Assembly (NCBI GenBank): GCA_050303415.1
Contig: JBNLBS010000001.1
Coordinates: forward strand, 173,795-237,794
Direction: 5' to 3'
Length of the DNA: 64,000 nt
Origin: JBNLBS01 sp050303415
GTDB lineage: Bacteria > Pseudomonadota > Gammaproteobacteria > Methylococcales > Methylomonadaceae
This document shows, piece after piece, positions 45,351 to 54,519 of the stretch (positions are counted from its first letter, which is position 1; the number at the start of each line of letters is the position of its first letter). Position numbers and translations under genes: made by a program. The notes under the pieces were generated by a model. The model had not been told where the DNA came from. It saw nothing but the letters and a program-made list of their open reading frames with translations, and made no database searches.

Positions 45351-45878
45351 ATGGTAAATTATCGACGTGTTTATATCGATGGTGGTACGTATTTTTTTAC
45401 CGTAACTTTAAAAAACCGTCAATCAAATTACTTAACCACGTACATAGATCTATTAAGGGAATCGTTTGCTCATGTAAAAAAACAAAAGCCATTCCATATC
45501 ATCGCGATTGTTGTTTTACCTGATCATATTCACTGCATCTGGCAATTGCCTGATGGAGATAATAATTATGCTGGACGGTGGCGAGCGATTAAAAGCCGTT
45601 TTACCCGTTCTTTAATCCAATCCGGGGTTCGTTTGCATAAAAATAATCGAGGTGAATATAGGCTGTGGCAACCTCGCTTTTGGGAGCATGTTATTCGAAA
45701 TGATACCGATCTAACGCGCCATATTGACTATATTCACTATAACCCGGTTAAACATGGTTACGTTAACTCTGTTTCTGATTGGGAATTTTCCTCATTTCAT
45801 GAGTTTGTTGAAAAAGGTATGTTGGAACCGGATTGGGGGGAAATGCCTATCGATACAGCTCATGATTTTGGCGAGTAG
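45351..45878 (+). CDS. REP-associated tyrosine transposase (RAYT, Y1/IS200-like)
   Basis: 175 residues. Visible Y1-transposase motifs: the metal-binding HUH-like PDHIHCIWQLPDGD, FWEHVIRNDTDL, and the catalytic Tyr region HIDYIHYNPVKHGYV. RAYTs are single-copy, domesticated relatives of IS200/IS605 transposases that nick and move REP hairpins. It is flanked on both sides by about 80-bp palindromic repeats. Its TAG stop codon falls inside the downstream element. No insertion-sequence ends of its own are seen. Confidence 0.92.
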   Translation: MVNYRRVYIDGGTYFFTVTLKNRQSNYLTTYIDLLRESFAHVKKQKPFHIIAIVVLPDHIHCIWQLPDGDNNYAGRWRAIKSRFTRSLIQSGVRLHKNNRGEYRLWQPRFWEHVIRNDTDLTRHIDYIHYNPVKHGYVNSVSDWEFSSFHEFVEKGMLEPDWGEMPIDTAHDFGE

Positions 45879-45955
45879 CCCGTATGAAGCTTTGCGTAAT
45901 ACGGGATTTCGGTGGCTTCGATATCCCGTATTCCACTGTGTTGCATACAAGCTAC
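45875..45955. repeat. REP-like palindromic element 3 (downstream of the transposase gene)
   Basis: 81 bp from GTAGCCCGTATGAAGC to GCTAC. It begins inside the last two codons of the transposase gene and supplies its TAG stop. Its left half is nearly identical to element 1, and its right half to element 2. Confidence 0.8.
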
Positions 45956-46353
45956 GTGCTTTTACCAGTGCAATCCAGGTTTTCTATTAACCTAAAGTTT
46001 TTAACGACAGAGCAGTCCAATTTTAACAGCGCAAACACTTGCTTCATTGGCAGCAATTTAAGTTTATCGCTATTGATGCCATATTTTATCTTAAAGAAGG
46101 TTTCTTTTTTTCCGGCGGGATAGGCATTGAAAATAGCAGCCATTTTTTCTTCAACTATAGACCGGGCTTGTTGCAAAGCCTCGATTGTCTGCTGATTTAA
46201 TCCATCGGCAAATTGCGGCTTGGTTTGCGTGACTTCCAGACCCGGCTTATTGATCGCCAAACCGGCTTTTTCCCGCATTTTGGCCAGTCGACTGCTGTTC
46301 GCCACCCCAACCAATAAATGCTCATTAACGCGTCCTGTTTGATGTTTTGTCAT
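45952..46353 (-). CDS. Hypothetical protein, 133 residues
   Basis: No family recognised. It is charged and probably soluble, without a signal peptide or membrane segment. The middle part (LNQQTIEALQQARSIVEEKM) looks helical. The C-terminal end reaches four bases into REP element 3. It is convergent with the transposase gene. Amino-acid composition is ordinary and the frame is long enough to be real, but support is only moderate. Confidence 0.5.
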   Translation of the reverse strand: MTKHQTGRVNEHLLVGVANSSRLAKMREKAGLAINKPGLEVTQTKPQFADGLNQQTIEALQQARSIVEEKMAAIFNAYPAGKKETFFKIKYGINSDKLKLLPMKQVFALLKLDCSVVKNFRLIENLDCTGKST

Positions 46354-46445
46354 GCTCTGAAAATAGGATAGTGGATTACTGAGGGTTTTAAAAAGACGTT
46401 ATTGTATCATTATGGTATTTGTTCAAACCGGCGTTCAGAGATAAA

Positions 46446-47126
46446 TTACTCACCCGGTATTTTGCCGTATATTTCCACCATATCAGGACGCTCGGTACAA
46501 AAATAATGCACCCAGATATAAAGATGGTTAAATACCGCTACAACCAAAGCCGCCTTGGAAAGTAATAATAATCCGGGCAAATAGAGAATCAAAAAACCAC
46601 AGATGTACATGGCATTATCCATATAACGAAAGATACCTTTTTTCTCAAAAGGCTTGCGGTAGTTTTTAACAAAATGGTCTACGCCCAAAGCCCTCTCCAT
46701 TGAAAAGTACTTCTTTACCGAATAAAAAAGATAGATAATTTCAGGACTGAAAAATAAAGCGATGGTATAGACTATATACGGTTCAATATCCAACGAATAT
46801 TGATTACTAACAGCAAGAAGAGTGATAAAAATCAAGCGACTGGGAAATAATACTAAAAAGCCGATGCTATAAAATTTAAACGCACGTTGTTCACCCAATC
46901 GGGAGGAGAAAGTCTGTTGATATAATTCCAGCCGCCAAACCAGCCAAACATAAACCTGGTGAACAATAGGTACAGCAACCGCCAGTAAAAACCAGGTTGA
47001 AGTTGAGATGCCCCATAACTGCCCGGTCAATATACCGGAAGTCTTATCGGCTACGCCATACAATACCGCTAACAACAAAAGTAGCGTTAATAAATGCCAG
47101 ATTTGATAGCGAAAGATTGGGTTCAT
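46446..47126 (-). CDS. Integral membrane protein, possible PEMT/ICMT-like methyltransferase
   Basis: 226 residues with about five hydrophobic segments. The C-terminal FNHLYIWVHYFCTERPDM followed by VEIYG resembles the SAM-binding end of membrane phospholipid or isoprenylcysteine methyltransferases, where an H-x-x-x-E-E/RP-x-M pattern is typical. This is a weak match seen by eye. It lies 13 bp after the DUF4870 gene on the same strand. Confidence 0.5.
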   Translation of the reverse strand: MNPIFRYQIWHLLTLLLLLAVLYGVADKTSGILTGQLWGISTSTWFLLAVAVPIVHQVYVWLVWRLELYQQTFSSRLGEQRAFKFYSIGFLVLFPSRLIFITLLAVSNQYSLDIEPYIVYTIALFFSPEIIYLFYSVKKYFSMERALGVDHFVKNYRKPFEKKGIFRYMDNAMYICGFLILYLPGLLLLSKAALVVAVFNHLYIWVHYFCTERPDMVEIYGKIPGE

Positions 47127-47139
47127 TGAACTAACAACA

Positions 47140-47505
47140 TTAGCTATTGAATGCCTTGTTTGAGGTGATTTTAGCCAAGCCTTTTATAAGCCTGTAGATT
47201 GACCAGATCCAAACGGCAAGCAAGATAACATAGCCGACCAAGACTAACGTCAGGATAAAACCCAAGGCAGAAAGCCCCAACCCCCACCAGAAAGTGATGA
47301 TGATATTGCTGTAGTGATCAGCAAACAGGCTGTTTTCCGCATCACTCTTTTTAACCATGGCCCATACTGCCCCGATCAACCAGAAAATTCCGGTAAACAG
47401 ACCGGCAATCATCAGTGCATAGGCTATGATGGCATTGGTTTTCGCGGCATCATCATAGGCTGACAACGGTGCCGAAGTTAATGGGTTTTCTTGATTTTCT
47501 GGCAT
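47140..47505 (-). CDS. DUF4870-family membrane protein
   Basis: 121 residues with three membrane segments. The conserved features of DUF4870 are present: an N-terminal helix (IIAYALMIAGLFTGIFWLIG), a soluble loop with ADHYSNIIITFWW, and a paired C-terminal hydrophobic region. The function of the family is unknown. Probably cotranscribed with 46446. Confidence 0.8.
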   Translation of the reverse strand: MPENQENPLTSAPLSAYDDAAKTNAIIAYALMIAGLFTGIFWLIGAVWAMVKKSDAENSLFADHYSNIIITFWWGLGLSALGFILTLVLVGYVILLAVWIWSIYRLIKGLAKITSNKAFNS

Positions 47506-47635
47506 TTTATATCCTCAAATTAACGTTCTAATCATTAAAATGCATACTGATCGAAAAAGCATGCGTCTAATGTAAATCACAGTTAATCTTAGTTCATTAC
47601 CAATTTAATTCTACCGTTAAAAGTTAGCTACTTTC

Positions 47636-49576
47636 TTAAGTTCGCTTAAAAATCATTAACGTCACATCATCTTTAAATGATTCTTTTTGGCAAAACCGTT
47701 TAAGTTCCTTTATGAGGATTTCAATAATGTCCTGCGGCGGTAAATCAGCATATTGATGCAGAATGTGACACACCGGTTCTATGCCGAAGAAATCGCCGCT
47801 AGGATTTTCCGCTTCTGTCAGGCCGTCGGTATAGAGTAAAACTAGATCGCCACTGGTTAACTCGATGGATTTTTCTTCAAAAGAAACATTCCTGCGTACA
47901 CCTAAAATCAATCCTTCCGTATCCAATTGCCTGCACTGCGCTTCTTTCTGCTTAAGCAATAATGGCGGCGGGTGGCCAGCATTGGCAAATGATAATTGTT
48001 CGGTACGGGTGTTATATTGCAAATAAAACAGCGTAATAAAATAGTCTGCTGTATCCAGGTCCTGATATAATAGATTATTTAAAACCTTTAACATTTCTGA
48101 CGGTGTTCCCGGATTATTGGCCTGTGTTCGAATTGCACTTCGGGTTTCCACCATAAATAAAGCTGGCCCTATGGCATGGCCAGCCACATCGGCCATCACT
48201 ATATCCAGATTCTCTTTATCCCGATAGAAATAGTCAAAATAATCCCCCCCTACTTTATCAGCCGGTAAACAGAACCCCTTTATTTCAAACCCATCTGTTT
48301 TAATGGCTTTGGAAGGAAACAGTGATGACTGTATACGCCGGGCAATGTTCATCTCGCTTTGGGCATAAGCCAAATTAACCTGTGCCTGACGGACTTCCTG
48401 CTCGGTTCGTTTTCTTTCCGTAATGTCATGAATAAAACCACTAAAGATAAAAGCATTACCCAGTTTTAACGGCGAAATACTCATCTCTACCGGAAATTCA
48501 CTGCCGTCTCTACGCACCGCCGTATGTTCAAATATTTTATTTAAAATCGGGCCTTCACCGGTTTTCAGGTAATGTTCCAGTCCTTGTTGGTGTTGTTTAC
48601 GAAAGCGCTCGGGAATGATTAATTCATCCAGCCGTTGACCCAACGCTTCCTGCTTTGACCAGCCAAACATTTTTTCTGCATGATGATTCCAGTCATTAAT
48701 AATGCCATAAGAATCCATAATTATGATGGCATTTAATGCGCTTTCTATAATTAAACGGGTACGCTTCTCACTATCGATTAAGGCATCCTGATAATGCTTT
48801 TGTGCGGTTATATCCCTATCCACCCCGCGCCATTTTATTAATTGGCCATCTGGATTAAGGATCGGCAAACCCGTTGATTCCGTTATAATCAATTGTCCAT
48901 TTTTATGCCGATAATGATTAATTAAGGCATAAAATCGTTCATGTTTTGAGGCATAGGAAAGTTGTTCCTCCTTGTCATGGGCAGTTAAAAAATCACGATA
49001 ATGCTTACCGACCACTTGTTCCGGAGTAATACCAATAATTTTTTTTATCGCTGCACTGCTGTAGATATAGTACCCATCCGGATCTTGCTCCCATAACCAT
49101 TCACCGGTCATTTCAGCCATTTGCCGAAACCTCTCTTCACTTTCTATTAATGCACTTTCTACCTGTATGCGCTGAGTAATATCTTCTTCAACAGCAAGAA
49201 AATTGGTGATTTCACCCTTATCATTTTTTACGACACTAATACACTCATGAACCCAGTAAACCTCTCCATTTTTCCTTTTGTTTTTAAATTCACCCTGCCA
49301 TTCTCCCTGTTCAAGCAGGCTTTGCCACATTTCCTTATATTGCTTTTCTGATGCACCGCCGCCCGCATGAAATATTTTCGGATTTTGACCGATCAGTTCA
49401 TCCTCTAGGAATCCGGTCAGTTCTAAAAATTTTGTATTCACATATTCAATGATACCGTTAGCATCAGTTATCACAACGGCACTGGCGCTTTGTTCAACCG
49501 CCTTCTGCATAATCAACAGCTTTTTATTTGTCTGCTCACAGCTGTTAATCGGGTTATTTAAAGACTGTTGTTTCAT
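47636..49576 (-). CDS. PAS-PAS-PAS-SpoIIE (RsbU-like) serine phosphatase
   Basis: 646 residues from the ATG at 49576; a TTG one codon earlier directly abuts the preceding stop. Three PAS domains (~20-140, ~145-265, ~270-390) are followed by a PP2C/SpoIIE phosphatase (~405-646). The metal-binding parts are GGDYFDYFY, MADVAGHAIGPALF and LLYTDGLTEAENPSGDFFG. It would dephosphorylate a STAS protein in response to redox, light or ligand sensing. A candidate target, the STAS/RsbW pair, lies at 28135. It follows the FAD reductase gene with no gap, so coupling is likely. Confidence 0.9.
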   Translation of the reverse strand: MKQQSLNNPINSCEQTNKKLLIMQKAVEQSASAVVITDANGIIEYVNTKFLELTGFLEDELIGQNPKIFHAGGGASEKQYKEMWQSLLEQGEWQGEFKNKRKNGEVYWVHECISVVKNDKGEITNFLAVEEDITQRIQVESALIESEERFRQMAEMTGEWLWEQDPDGYYIYSSAAIKKIIGITPEQVVGKHYRDFLTAHDKEEQLSYASKHERFYALINHYRHKNGQLIITESTGLPILNPDGQLIKWRGVDRDITAQKHYQDALIDSEKRTRLIIESALNAIIIMDSYGIINDWNHHAEKMFGWSKQEALGQRLDELIIPERFRKQHQQGLEHYLKTGEGPILNKIFEHTAVRRDGSEFPVEMSISPLKLGNAFIFSGFIHDITERKRTEQEVRQAQVNLAYAQSEMNIARRIQSSLFPSKAIKTDGFEIKGFCLPADKVGGDYFDYFYRDKENLDIVMADVAGHAIGPALFMVETRSAIRTQANNPGTPSEMLKVLNNLLYQDLDTADYFITLFYLQYNTRTEQLSFANAGHPPPLLLKQKEAQCRQLDTEGLILGVRRNVSFEEKSIELTSGDLVLLYTDGLTEAENPSGDFFGIEPVCHILHQYADLPPQDIIEILIKELKRFCQKESFKDDVTLMIFKRT

Positions 49577-49579
49577 CAA

Positions 49580-50596
49580 TTAAAACAGATAGGGATGTGC
49601 AGCAACAAAGTTGTTAACCTTGGCGGATGCTTTAAACTCAGGAGGCGCCCAGGCTGTTTGTTCATGTTTACACAGATAAGATGCCAACCAGACGGCTTGA
49701 TTCCGAATCGGCATTATAAAGGCATACAATTTACCATTGGGTAATTCGGCAACATCACCCAAGGCATAAATATTTTCATCATTGGTTTGCAGCAGCTGAT
49801 CGGTTTTAATTCCTCTGCCAACCTTCAGTCCTGCTTGTGCTGCCAATTCTGTCCGGGGCTTAAAACCGCATGCCACGATGATGCCATCATATACAGTTTT
49901 CGAGTCTTCGGTAACAACCCACATTTTGTCGTTATTTTTTTCAAAGCCTTTAACCACTTGATTTAACCGAACATCAACGCCGGAATTTTGTAAAACATCA
50001 AGTAAGGTTGCTGAATCCTCCTCCACTAATTGCCTTTCCATCAATCTGTCCATCACATGAAACAGACTGACCTGGTCTTGCGCCAACGCCAGATCAGAGG
50101 CAAGTTCACAGCCAATGAGTCCACCGCCGATAATGGCCCAGTTTGGCCGGCTGTTGTTTTGTAAAATACCTTGCCTGAATTGTCTCAATATTTTTAAATC
50201 AGTCAGACTGTTAAACAAAAAGTAATTATCCCGGTCCGCTAAAAAAGGAGGTGGAATAAATGCTGCCGAACCGGTAGCCAGCACTAGCTTGTCATATTCC
50301 AGCGTTTCAATCTCATCAATACCTTTGACGCTGACCTGTTGTTGCTGACGGTCTATACCCGTAACCTCTACGCCACTGATAACACAGATATTATTGTTTC
50401 TTAATTCATCAAATGATTTGATAACAATGGACTGCTCAATATCGTCATGGCTAAAACCTAGAGAAAGTCTGGGCCTGGAGTAATAGCCATGATTTTCTTT
50501 GGTTAATAGAGTAATTTTTGCATCCGGCGACAATGCCCGTAATTTTTCTGCAAAAGTAACCCCGGCAATACCGGAACCTATAACAATTACTTTCAT
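49580..50596 (-). CDS. FAD-dependent pyridine-nucleotide disulfide-type oxidoreductase (rubredoxin-reductase-like)
   Basis: 338 residues. FAD-binding GSGIAGVTFAEKLR at the N-terminus, NAD-binding IGGGLIGCELASDLAL, and IYALGDVAEL near the C-terminus. The layout without a redox-active Cys pair matches rubredoxin or flavorubredoxin reductases (NorW/AlkT type). The electron acceptor is not encoded next to it. Its stop codon adjoins the start of the PAS-SpoIIE phosphatase gene, hinting at redox input to that regulator. Confidence 0.85.
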   Translation of the reverse strand: MKVIVIGSGIAGVTFAEKLRALSPDAKITLLTKENHGYYSRPRLSLGFSHDDIEQSIVIKSFDELRNNNICVISGVEVTGIDRQQQQVSVKGIDEIETLEYDKLVLATGSAAFIPPPFLADRDNYFLFNSLTDLKILRQFRQGILQNNSRPNWAIIGGGLIGCELASDLALAQDQVSLFHVMDRLMERQLVEEDSATLLDVLQNSGVDVRLNQVVKGFEKNNDKMWVVTEDSKTVYDGIIVACGFKPRTELAAQAGLKVGRGIKTDQLLQTNDENIYALGDVAELPNGKLYAFIMPIRNQAVWLASYLCKHEQTAWAPPEFKASAKVNNFVAAHPYLF

Positions 50597-50665
50597 TTCA
50601 TCCCCCCCTGTTCTGAAAAAAGAAACAATAAAAACTTTAGTTCCTATTCCAGTGCTAACTTTAGG

Positions 50666-51055
50666 TTAATTTTTATCATATTTAATGTATTTAAAACGCG
50701 GATCATCAGGCGTTCCCTCCAAGGCGCCACCTTCCAGACCAGGTTGCCACATAATGACCTCTTCTATTTTATGCGCCAGTTCAAAATCTTTATTGGTAAT
50801 GCCTTTTGCCGCATGATTCATTAATTTAACAATAACAAAAGCGTAAGATACGGTTAAATCCGGATGATGAAAAGCGGCTTCTGACAAATGCCCGACGGTA
50901 TTAACCACCATTAACGTAGATTTCCAGCCACTGGTTTTATATTTGCGTCTAATCCAGCCTTTTTCCAGATACCAGTGAGGCAGTTCTTCTTTTAAACGTT
51001 GTTCAACGTCATCATCACTATAAGTTTCTTCATGTTTACGTTCTCTCCAGCCCAT
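50666..51055 (-). CDS. Pterin-4a-carbinolamine dehydratase-like protein
   Basis: 129 residues from the ATG at 51055, which has AAAGGTG 5 bp upstream; the frame is open further but that part has no family match. The PCD/DCoH hallmark HHPDLTVSYAFVIVKLMNHA and KGITNKDFELAHKIEE is clear. It recycles oxidised pterin cofactor or serves molybdopterin metabolism in bacteria lacking a phenylalanine hydroxylase. The N-terminal ~25 residues and the C-terminal ~25 residues are extra to the core. Confidence 0.82.
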   Translation of the reverse strand: MGWRERKHEETYSDDDVEQRLKEELPHWYLEKGWIRRKYKTSGWKSTLMVVNTVGHLSEAAFHHPDLTVSYAFVIVKLMNHAAKGITNKDFELAHKIEEVIMWQPGLEGGALEGTPDDPRFKYIKYDKN

Positions 51056-51203
51056 TTTTGTCACCTTTGTTGTTATTGATAATAATACTGCGACCCCGGA
51101 TAAAACAGATAATTCAAACTCTTTAATGAACATTCCAAGTATTAATTAGTCATAGTAATACTGTTAGAAAACAGTAACAACCATTCATTATGGGGGTATT
51201 ATT

Positions 51204-51551
51204 ATGATTAATAAAATGACACGTTCAACGCTAGTAATAGGTGCTCTATTACTGTTAGCCAGCACCGGTGTTTATGCTGGTGAACATCATGGCGCCAATG
51301 CTTTGGAGCATGCTGCAGTCGCAGCCAGTCATGGTGAGAAAGGCCATAACCAATTAGTATTGGAACACTCCAAAGAAGCATTACATCATGCAAAAATGGC
51401 CGCGCAAATTCATCATGACCGACATATGCATACGATGAAAGCTATTGAACAACTTGACGCCGCCATTAAAAGTGCCAACAAAGGCAAAAGTGAACAGGCT
51501 TCTAAATCTGCTCACAAGGCGGTGGAACATTTACATAAATCCTTCGAATAA
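51204..51551 (+). CDS. smbP: SmbP-like exported His-rich metal-binding protein
   Basis: 115 residues. A signal peptide (LVIGALLLLASTGVYA) is followed by helical heptad-like repeats rich in His, Ala, Lys and Glu (ALEHAAVAASHGEKGH, LEHSKEALHHAKMAAQIHHD). This pattern is that of SmbP, the small copper-binding periplasmic protein first described in Nitrosomonas europaea. It probably buffers copper or nickel in the periplasm, useful for a copper-dependent methanotroph. GGGG lies upstream of the ATG. Confidence 0.8.
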   Translation: MINKMTRSTLVIGALLLLASTGVYAGEHHGANALEHAAVAASHGEKGHNQLVLEHSKEALHHAKMAAQIHHDRHMHTMKAIEQLDAAIKSANKGKSEQASKSAHKAVEHLHKSFE

Positions 51552-51579
51552 AATTTAGCCGACAGAAAGGGATTTCTGT

Positions 51580-52833
51580 CTATCTGATTTGAATCAAGAT
51601 AAACCCGATACATAACATAAACCCGATAACAGGCATTGTGATATGCAAGTTGATATTACCCTGTGTCTCTGCCTGATCAGGCCTGGATTTAATCAGAAAT
51701 AAACTTAAATTAACCAAGGCGAAAATAAGCAAAATAATAAAGCTGGTCAACTTAGCCAGGGTGACTATCGGCAGCCAAAGTGAAAAAACCAATAACAATA
51801 AAGAAAAAAATACGGTTGCCGCTACCGGTGTTCTGGTTTTTGTGCCAAGCACTTTAAAATAACCTGGAGCAACCCCCTGTTCGGCCATGCCATATAAAAC
51901 CCTTGCCCCCATAACAATCTGTACCATGGCACCATTTAAAATTGCAATCAAACTGATCAGGCTGATTACGGAAACAGGAATTTGACTGTTTTCTTTTATT
52001 ATCAAAGCAAAAGGGGCGGCATGATTAGCCAGTTTATCGATAGGCAGAGTCAACACCGAGGCGAATGAGACCAATACATATAAAATCGTCGTAATCGCCA
52101 ATGCCATCATAATCCCGGCCGGTAAGTTTTTTTCCGGCTCAATAACCTCTTCGGCAACATTAACCATATCTTCAAAGCCGATAAAGGCATAAAAAGCTAT
52201 AAATGCCCCCAAAATAATAGCCTGCCAACTTTCCCAGGAAAGCGGCGGAATAAATTCACGCCAGCGCTCAGTTATAGTTATTAAATTATCCTGACATACA
52301 TATAAAATCAGCATTATTCCTGAAATCTCTATGATGGTAACCAAGGCAGCAAATTTAACCGAAAGTGAAATACCTGAGATGGCAATAACGGTAATAAAAA
52401 TGACATAACCAATAATGCTGACAATCTGAGAAACATCGGTAAATTCTTTCAGATAACCATAAAAACCATGAGCCATCACTCCGGCAGAAACAATACCGGT
52501 TAAAACAATCCCCCAACCTACCAAAGCGGTTAACCAGGCTTTTGCAAATGCCTGATTAACATAAACAGCCTCGCCCCCACTTTTAGGATAACGACTGGAT
52601 AACTCGGAGTAACTAAAAGCGACAAAAGCAGCAATCAAAGCAGAGAGTAAAAATGAGACGGGTGCATAAATTCCACTGAGTCCGGCTATCTTCCCGCTTA
52701 GGGCATAAATACCCGCCCCCAGGATGGTGCCGACACCATAAAACACCAACAAAGGCAGACTAATCATTCTATTTAACGTTGTTTTGTCCGGCATATCTAA
52801 CACACTGATGTTTGTACTTGGATTTAATAACAT
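51580..52833 (-). CDS. APC-family amino-acid permease
   Basis: About 417 residues from the first ATG (52833); a TTG 21 codons earlier is possible. Twelve hydrophobic segments, with the APC signature GVGTILGAGIYALSGKIAG in the first helix and IGFEDMVNVAEEVIEPEKNL in the sixth to seventh. It is divergent from the PLP decarboxylase gene with about 110 bp between starts. In many bacteria such pairs exchange an amino acid for its decarboxylation product. The substrate cannot be read from the sequence. Confidence 0.85.
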   Translation of the reverse strand: MLLNPSTNISVLDMPDKTTLNRMISLPLLVFYGVGTILGAGIYALSGKIAGLSGIYAPVSFLLSALIAAFVAFSYSELSSRYPKSGGEAVYVNQAFAKAWLTALVGWGIVLTGIVSAGVMAHGFYGYLKEFTDVSQIVSIIGYVIFITVIAISGISLSVKFAALVTIIEISGIMLILYVCQDNLITITERWREFIPPLSWESWQAIILGAFIAFYAFIGFEDMVNVAEEVIEPEKNLPAGIMMALAITTILYVLVSFASVLTLPIDKLANHAAPFALIIKENSQIPVSVISLISLIAILNGAMVQIVMGARVLYGMAEQGVAPGYFKVLGTKTRTPVAATVFFSLLLLVFSLWLPIVTLAKLTSFIILLIFALVNLSLFLIKSRPDQAETQGNINLHITMPVIGFMLCIGFILIQIR

Positions 52834-52947
52834 GACTGACAATACTCTTACTCTTCTTTTCTCCAATTGACAAGCCACCTCAAATACTTGAACCAATTAA
52901 CAATGAATATTTCTAATTAATTAAACCATCAAGCTATGGAGGTTGTA

Positions 52948-54105
52948 ATGGCTATGATGAATCAACATACAGGGACTCAACCACTTGATGCGGCATTGCA
53001 GCAACGCCTGGATAATTTTTTGCAAAATATGCGCATTGAAGCCGATCATTTTCTGGGCTATCCCTGTACACGCGAGTTTGATTACCGTGACTTATATCCT
53101 TTTCTGAATCTGCCTTTAAATAATGTTGGTGACCCGTTTGTCGATAGCCGCTATCGTTTAAATACTCATGAATATGAATGCGAAGTGATTGCTTTTTTTG
53201 CCGACTTGCTACATGCAAAAAAACAGGAAACCTGGGGCTACATTACCAACGGAGGTACCGAAGGCAATATGTACGGAATCTATCTGGCTAGGGAAATTTA
53301 TCCTGAGGCTCTATTATATTATTCGGAAGCAACGCATTACAGCGTACCCAAAATATTACGCATGGTTCGCGCCCGCAATATTATGATTAAAAGCCAGCTT
53401 AACGGTGAAATAGATTATCAGGACTTGGCAGAAACCCTGCGTATCCATCGCGACACGCCTGCGATTATCTTCGCAAATATAGGCACCACCATGACCGGTG
53501 CAATCGATAACCTGGACAAAATTAAACTGATTCTAAATGATTTGGCTATCAAGCAATATTATATTCATTGCGATGCCGCACTCAGCGGAATGATTCTGCC
53601 CTTTGTCGACAATTCTCAGCCTTTTGACTTTAATTCCGGAATTGACAGTATTTCCCTCAGCGGTCATAAAATGATCGGATCGCCCATTCCATGTGGCCTG
53701 GTGTTGGCACGAAAGAAACATGTTGATCGGATTTCCAGAGCGGTGGAATATGTCGGTACCTTCGATACCACAGTAACCGGTTCGCGCAATGCTATCACGC
53801 CGTTATTTATGTGGTATGCCATTCATTGCAAAGGCATTAACGGTTTTAAACAAATATGTCAGCATTGCCTTAAAACAGCAGACTATGCCATTAAACGCTT
53901 TGCCGATATCGGTATTACTGCCTGGCGTAACCCCAATTCCATCACTGTTGTATTTCCCAGGCAAACGGAAGATGTTTTAGCAAAATGGCAAATTGCCACC
54001 CAAAATGATATTGCCCATATCATCACCATGCCCCATGTTAAAGCCTCGCATATAGACCGTCTGATAAATGATATTAGCGCCGCTATCAATCAGGAGGTAG
54101 CCTGA
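52948..54105 (+). CDS. hdc: PLP-dependent amino-acid decarboxylase, histidine-decarboxylase type
   Basis: 385 residues from the ATG at 52948, chosen because GGAGG lies 5 bp upstream; the ORF opens four codons earlier. The group II decarboxylase fold matches the Gram-negative histidine decarboxylase family along its length: GYITNGGTEGNMYG, YYSEATHYSVPKILR, IFANIGTTMTGAID, the PLP-lysine motif SLSGHKMIGSPIPCG, and WRNPNSITVVFP. Serine decarboxylases are related, so the substrate is not certain. It heads an operon with an ACT protein, a CPA2 antiporter and PutA. Confidence 0.88.
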   Translation: MAMMNQHTGTQPLDAALQQRLDNFLQNMRIEADHFLGYPCTREFDYRDLYPFLNLPLNNVGDPFVDSRYRLNTHEYECEVIAFFADLLHAKKQETWGYITNGGTEGNMYGIYLAREIYPEALLYYSEATHYSVPKILRMVRARNIMIKSQLNGEIDYQDLAETLRIHRDTPAIIFANIGTTMTGAIDNLDKIKLILNDLAIKQYYIHCDAALSGMILPFVDNSQPFDFNSGIDSISLSGHKMIGSPIPCGLVLARKKHVDRISRAVEYVGTFDTTVTGSRNAITPLFMWYAIHCKGINGFKQICQHCLKTADYAIKRFADIGITAWRNPNSITVVFPRQTEDVLAKWQIATQNDIAHIITMPHVKASHIDRLINDISAAINQEVA

Positions 54106-54500
54106 TGAAACAATTAACCATCATTACCGAGAATCGCTTAGGTGTTGTTACTACGATTACCGAAGCCCTGGCGGCTGAACAGATCAATATCGACTCGCTA
54201 ACCGCTTCACTAGCAGGAGGTGAAGTGGTAGTTGTATTGAATGTCGATCATTATGACGAAGCCTTACAAATTATTCATAATCTAAATAATATGCGTATTG
54301 TTACAGAAGATGCTATTTTGGTTAAACTTAAAAACGAACCCGGCGCTCTGGCCAAAATTGCCCGTCGTTTTACCGATGCAGGAATCGGTTTGCGAAGTAT
54401 TAGTTTTATTCACCGAAACCAAAATTTTGGCTTGGTGGCCATATCAGCAGATAGAACCGAGGAGGCATTACAACTGGTTGCAGATGTACTGGTTTCCTAA
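54105..54500 (+). CDS. Tandem ACT-domain regulatory protein
   Basis: 131 residues made of two ACT domains (~1-66 and ~71-131). The first begins LTIITENRLGVVTTITEAL and the second VKLKNEPGALAKIARRF. ACT domains bind amino acids. Its ATG overlaps the decarboxylase stop by one base and CAGGAGG precedes it. It may sense the substrate or product of the decarboxylase and tune the pathway; that is inference. It resembles stand-alone ACT proteins of the IlvH/ACT-pair type. Confidence 0.85.
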   Translation: MKQLTIITENRLGVVTTITEALAAEQINIDSLTASLAGGEVVVVLNVDHYDEALQIIHNLNNMRIVTEDAILVKLKNEPGALAKIARRFTDAGIGLRSISFIHRNQNFGLVAISADRTEEALQLVADVLVS

Positions 54501-54519
54501 CCCTACAAGGAATACAGCT

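Noticed and set aside
54298..54519. In-frame extension of the antiporter upstream of 54520
   Set aside because: It overlaps the ACT gene in another frame and is not membrane-like. An ACAAGG motif precedes the ATG at 54520.
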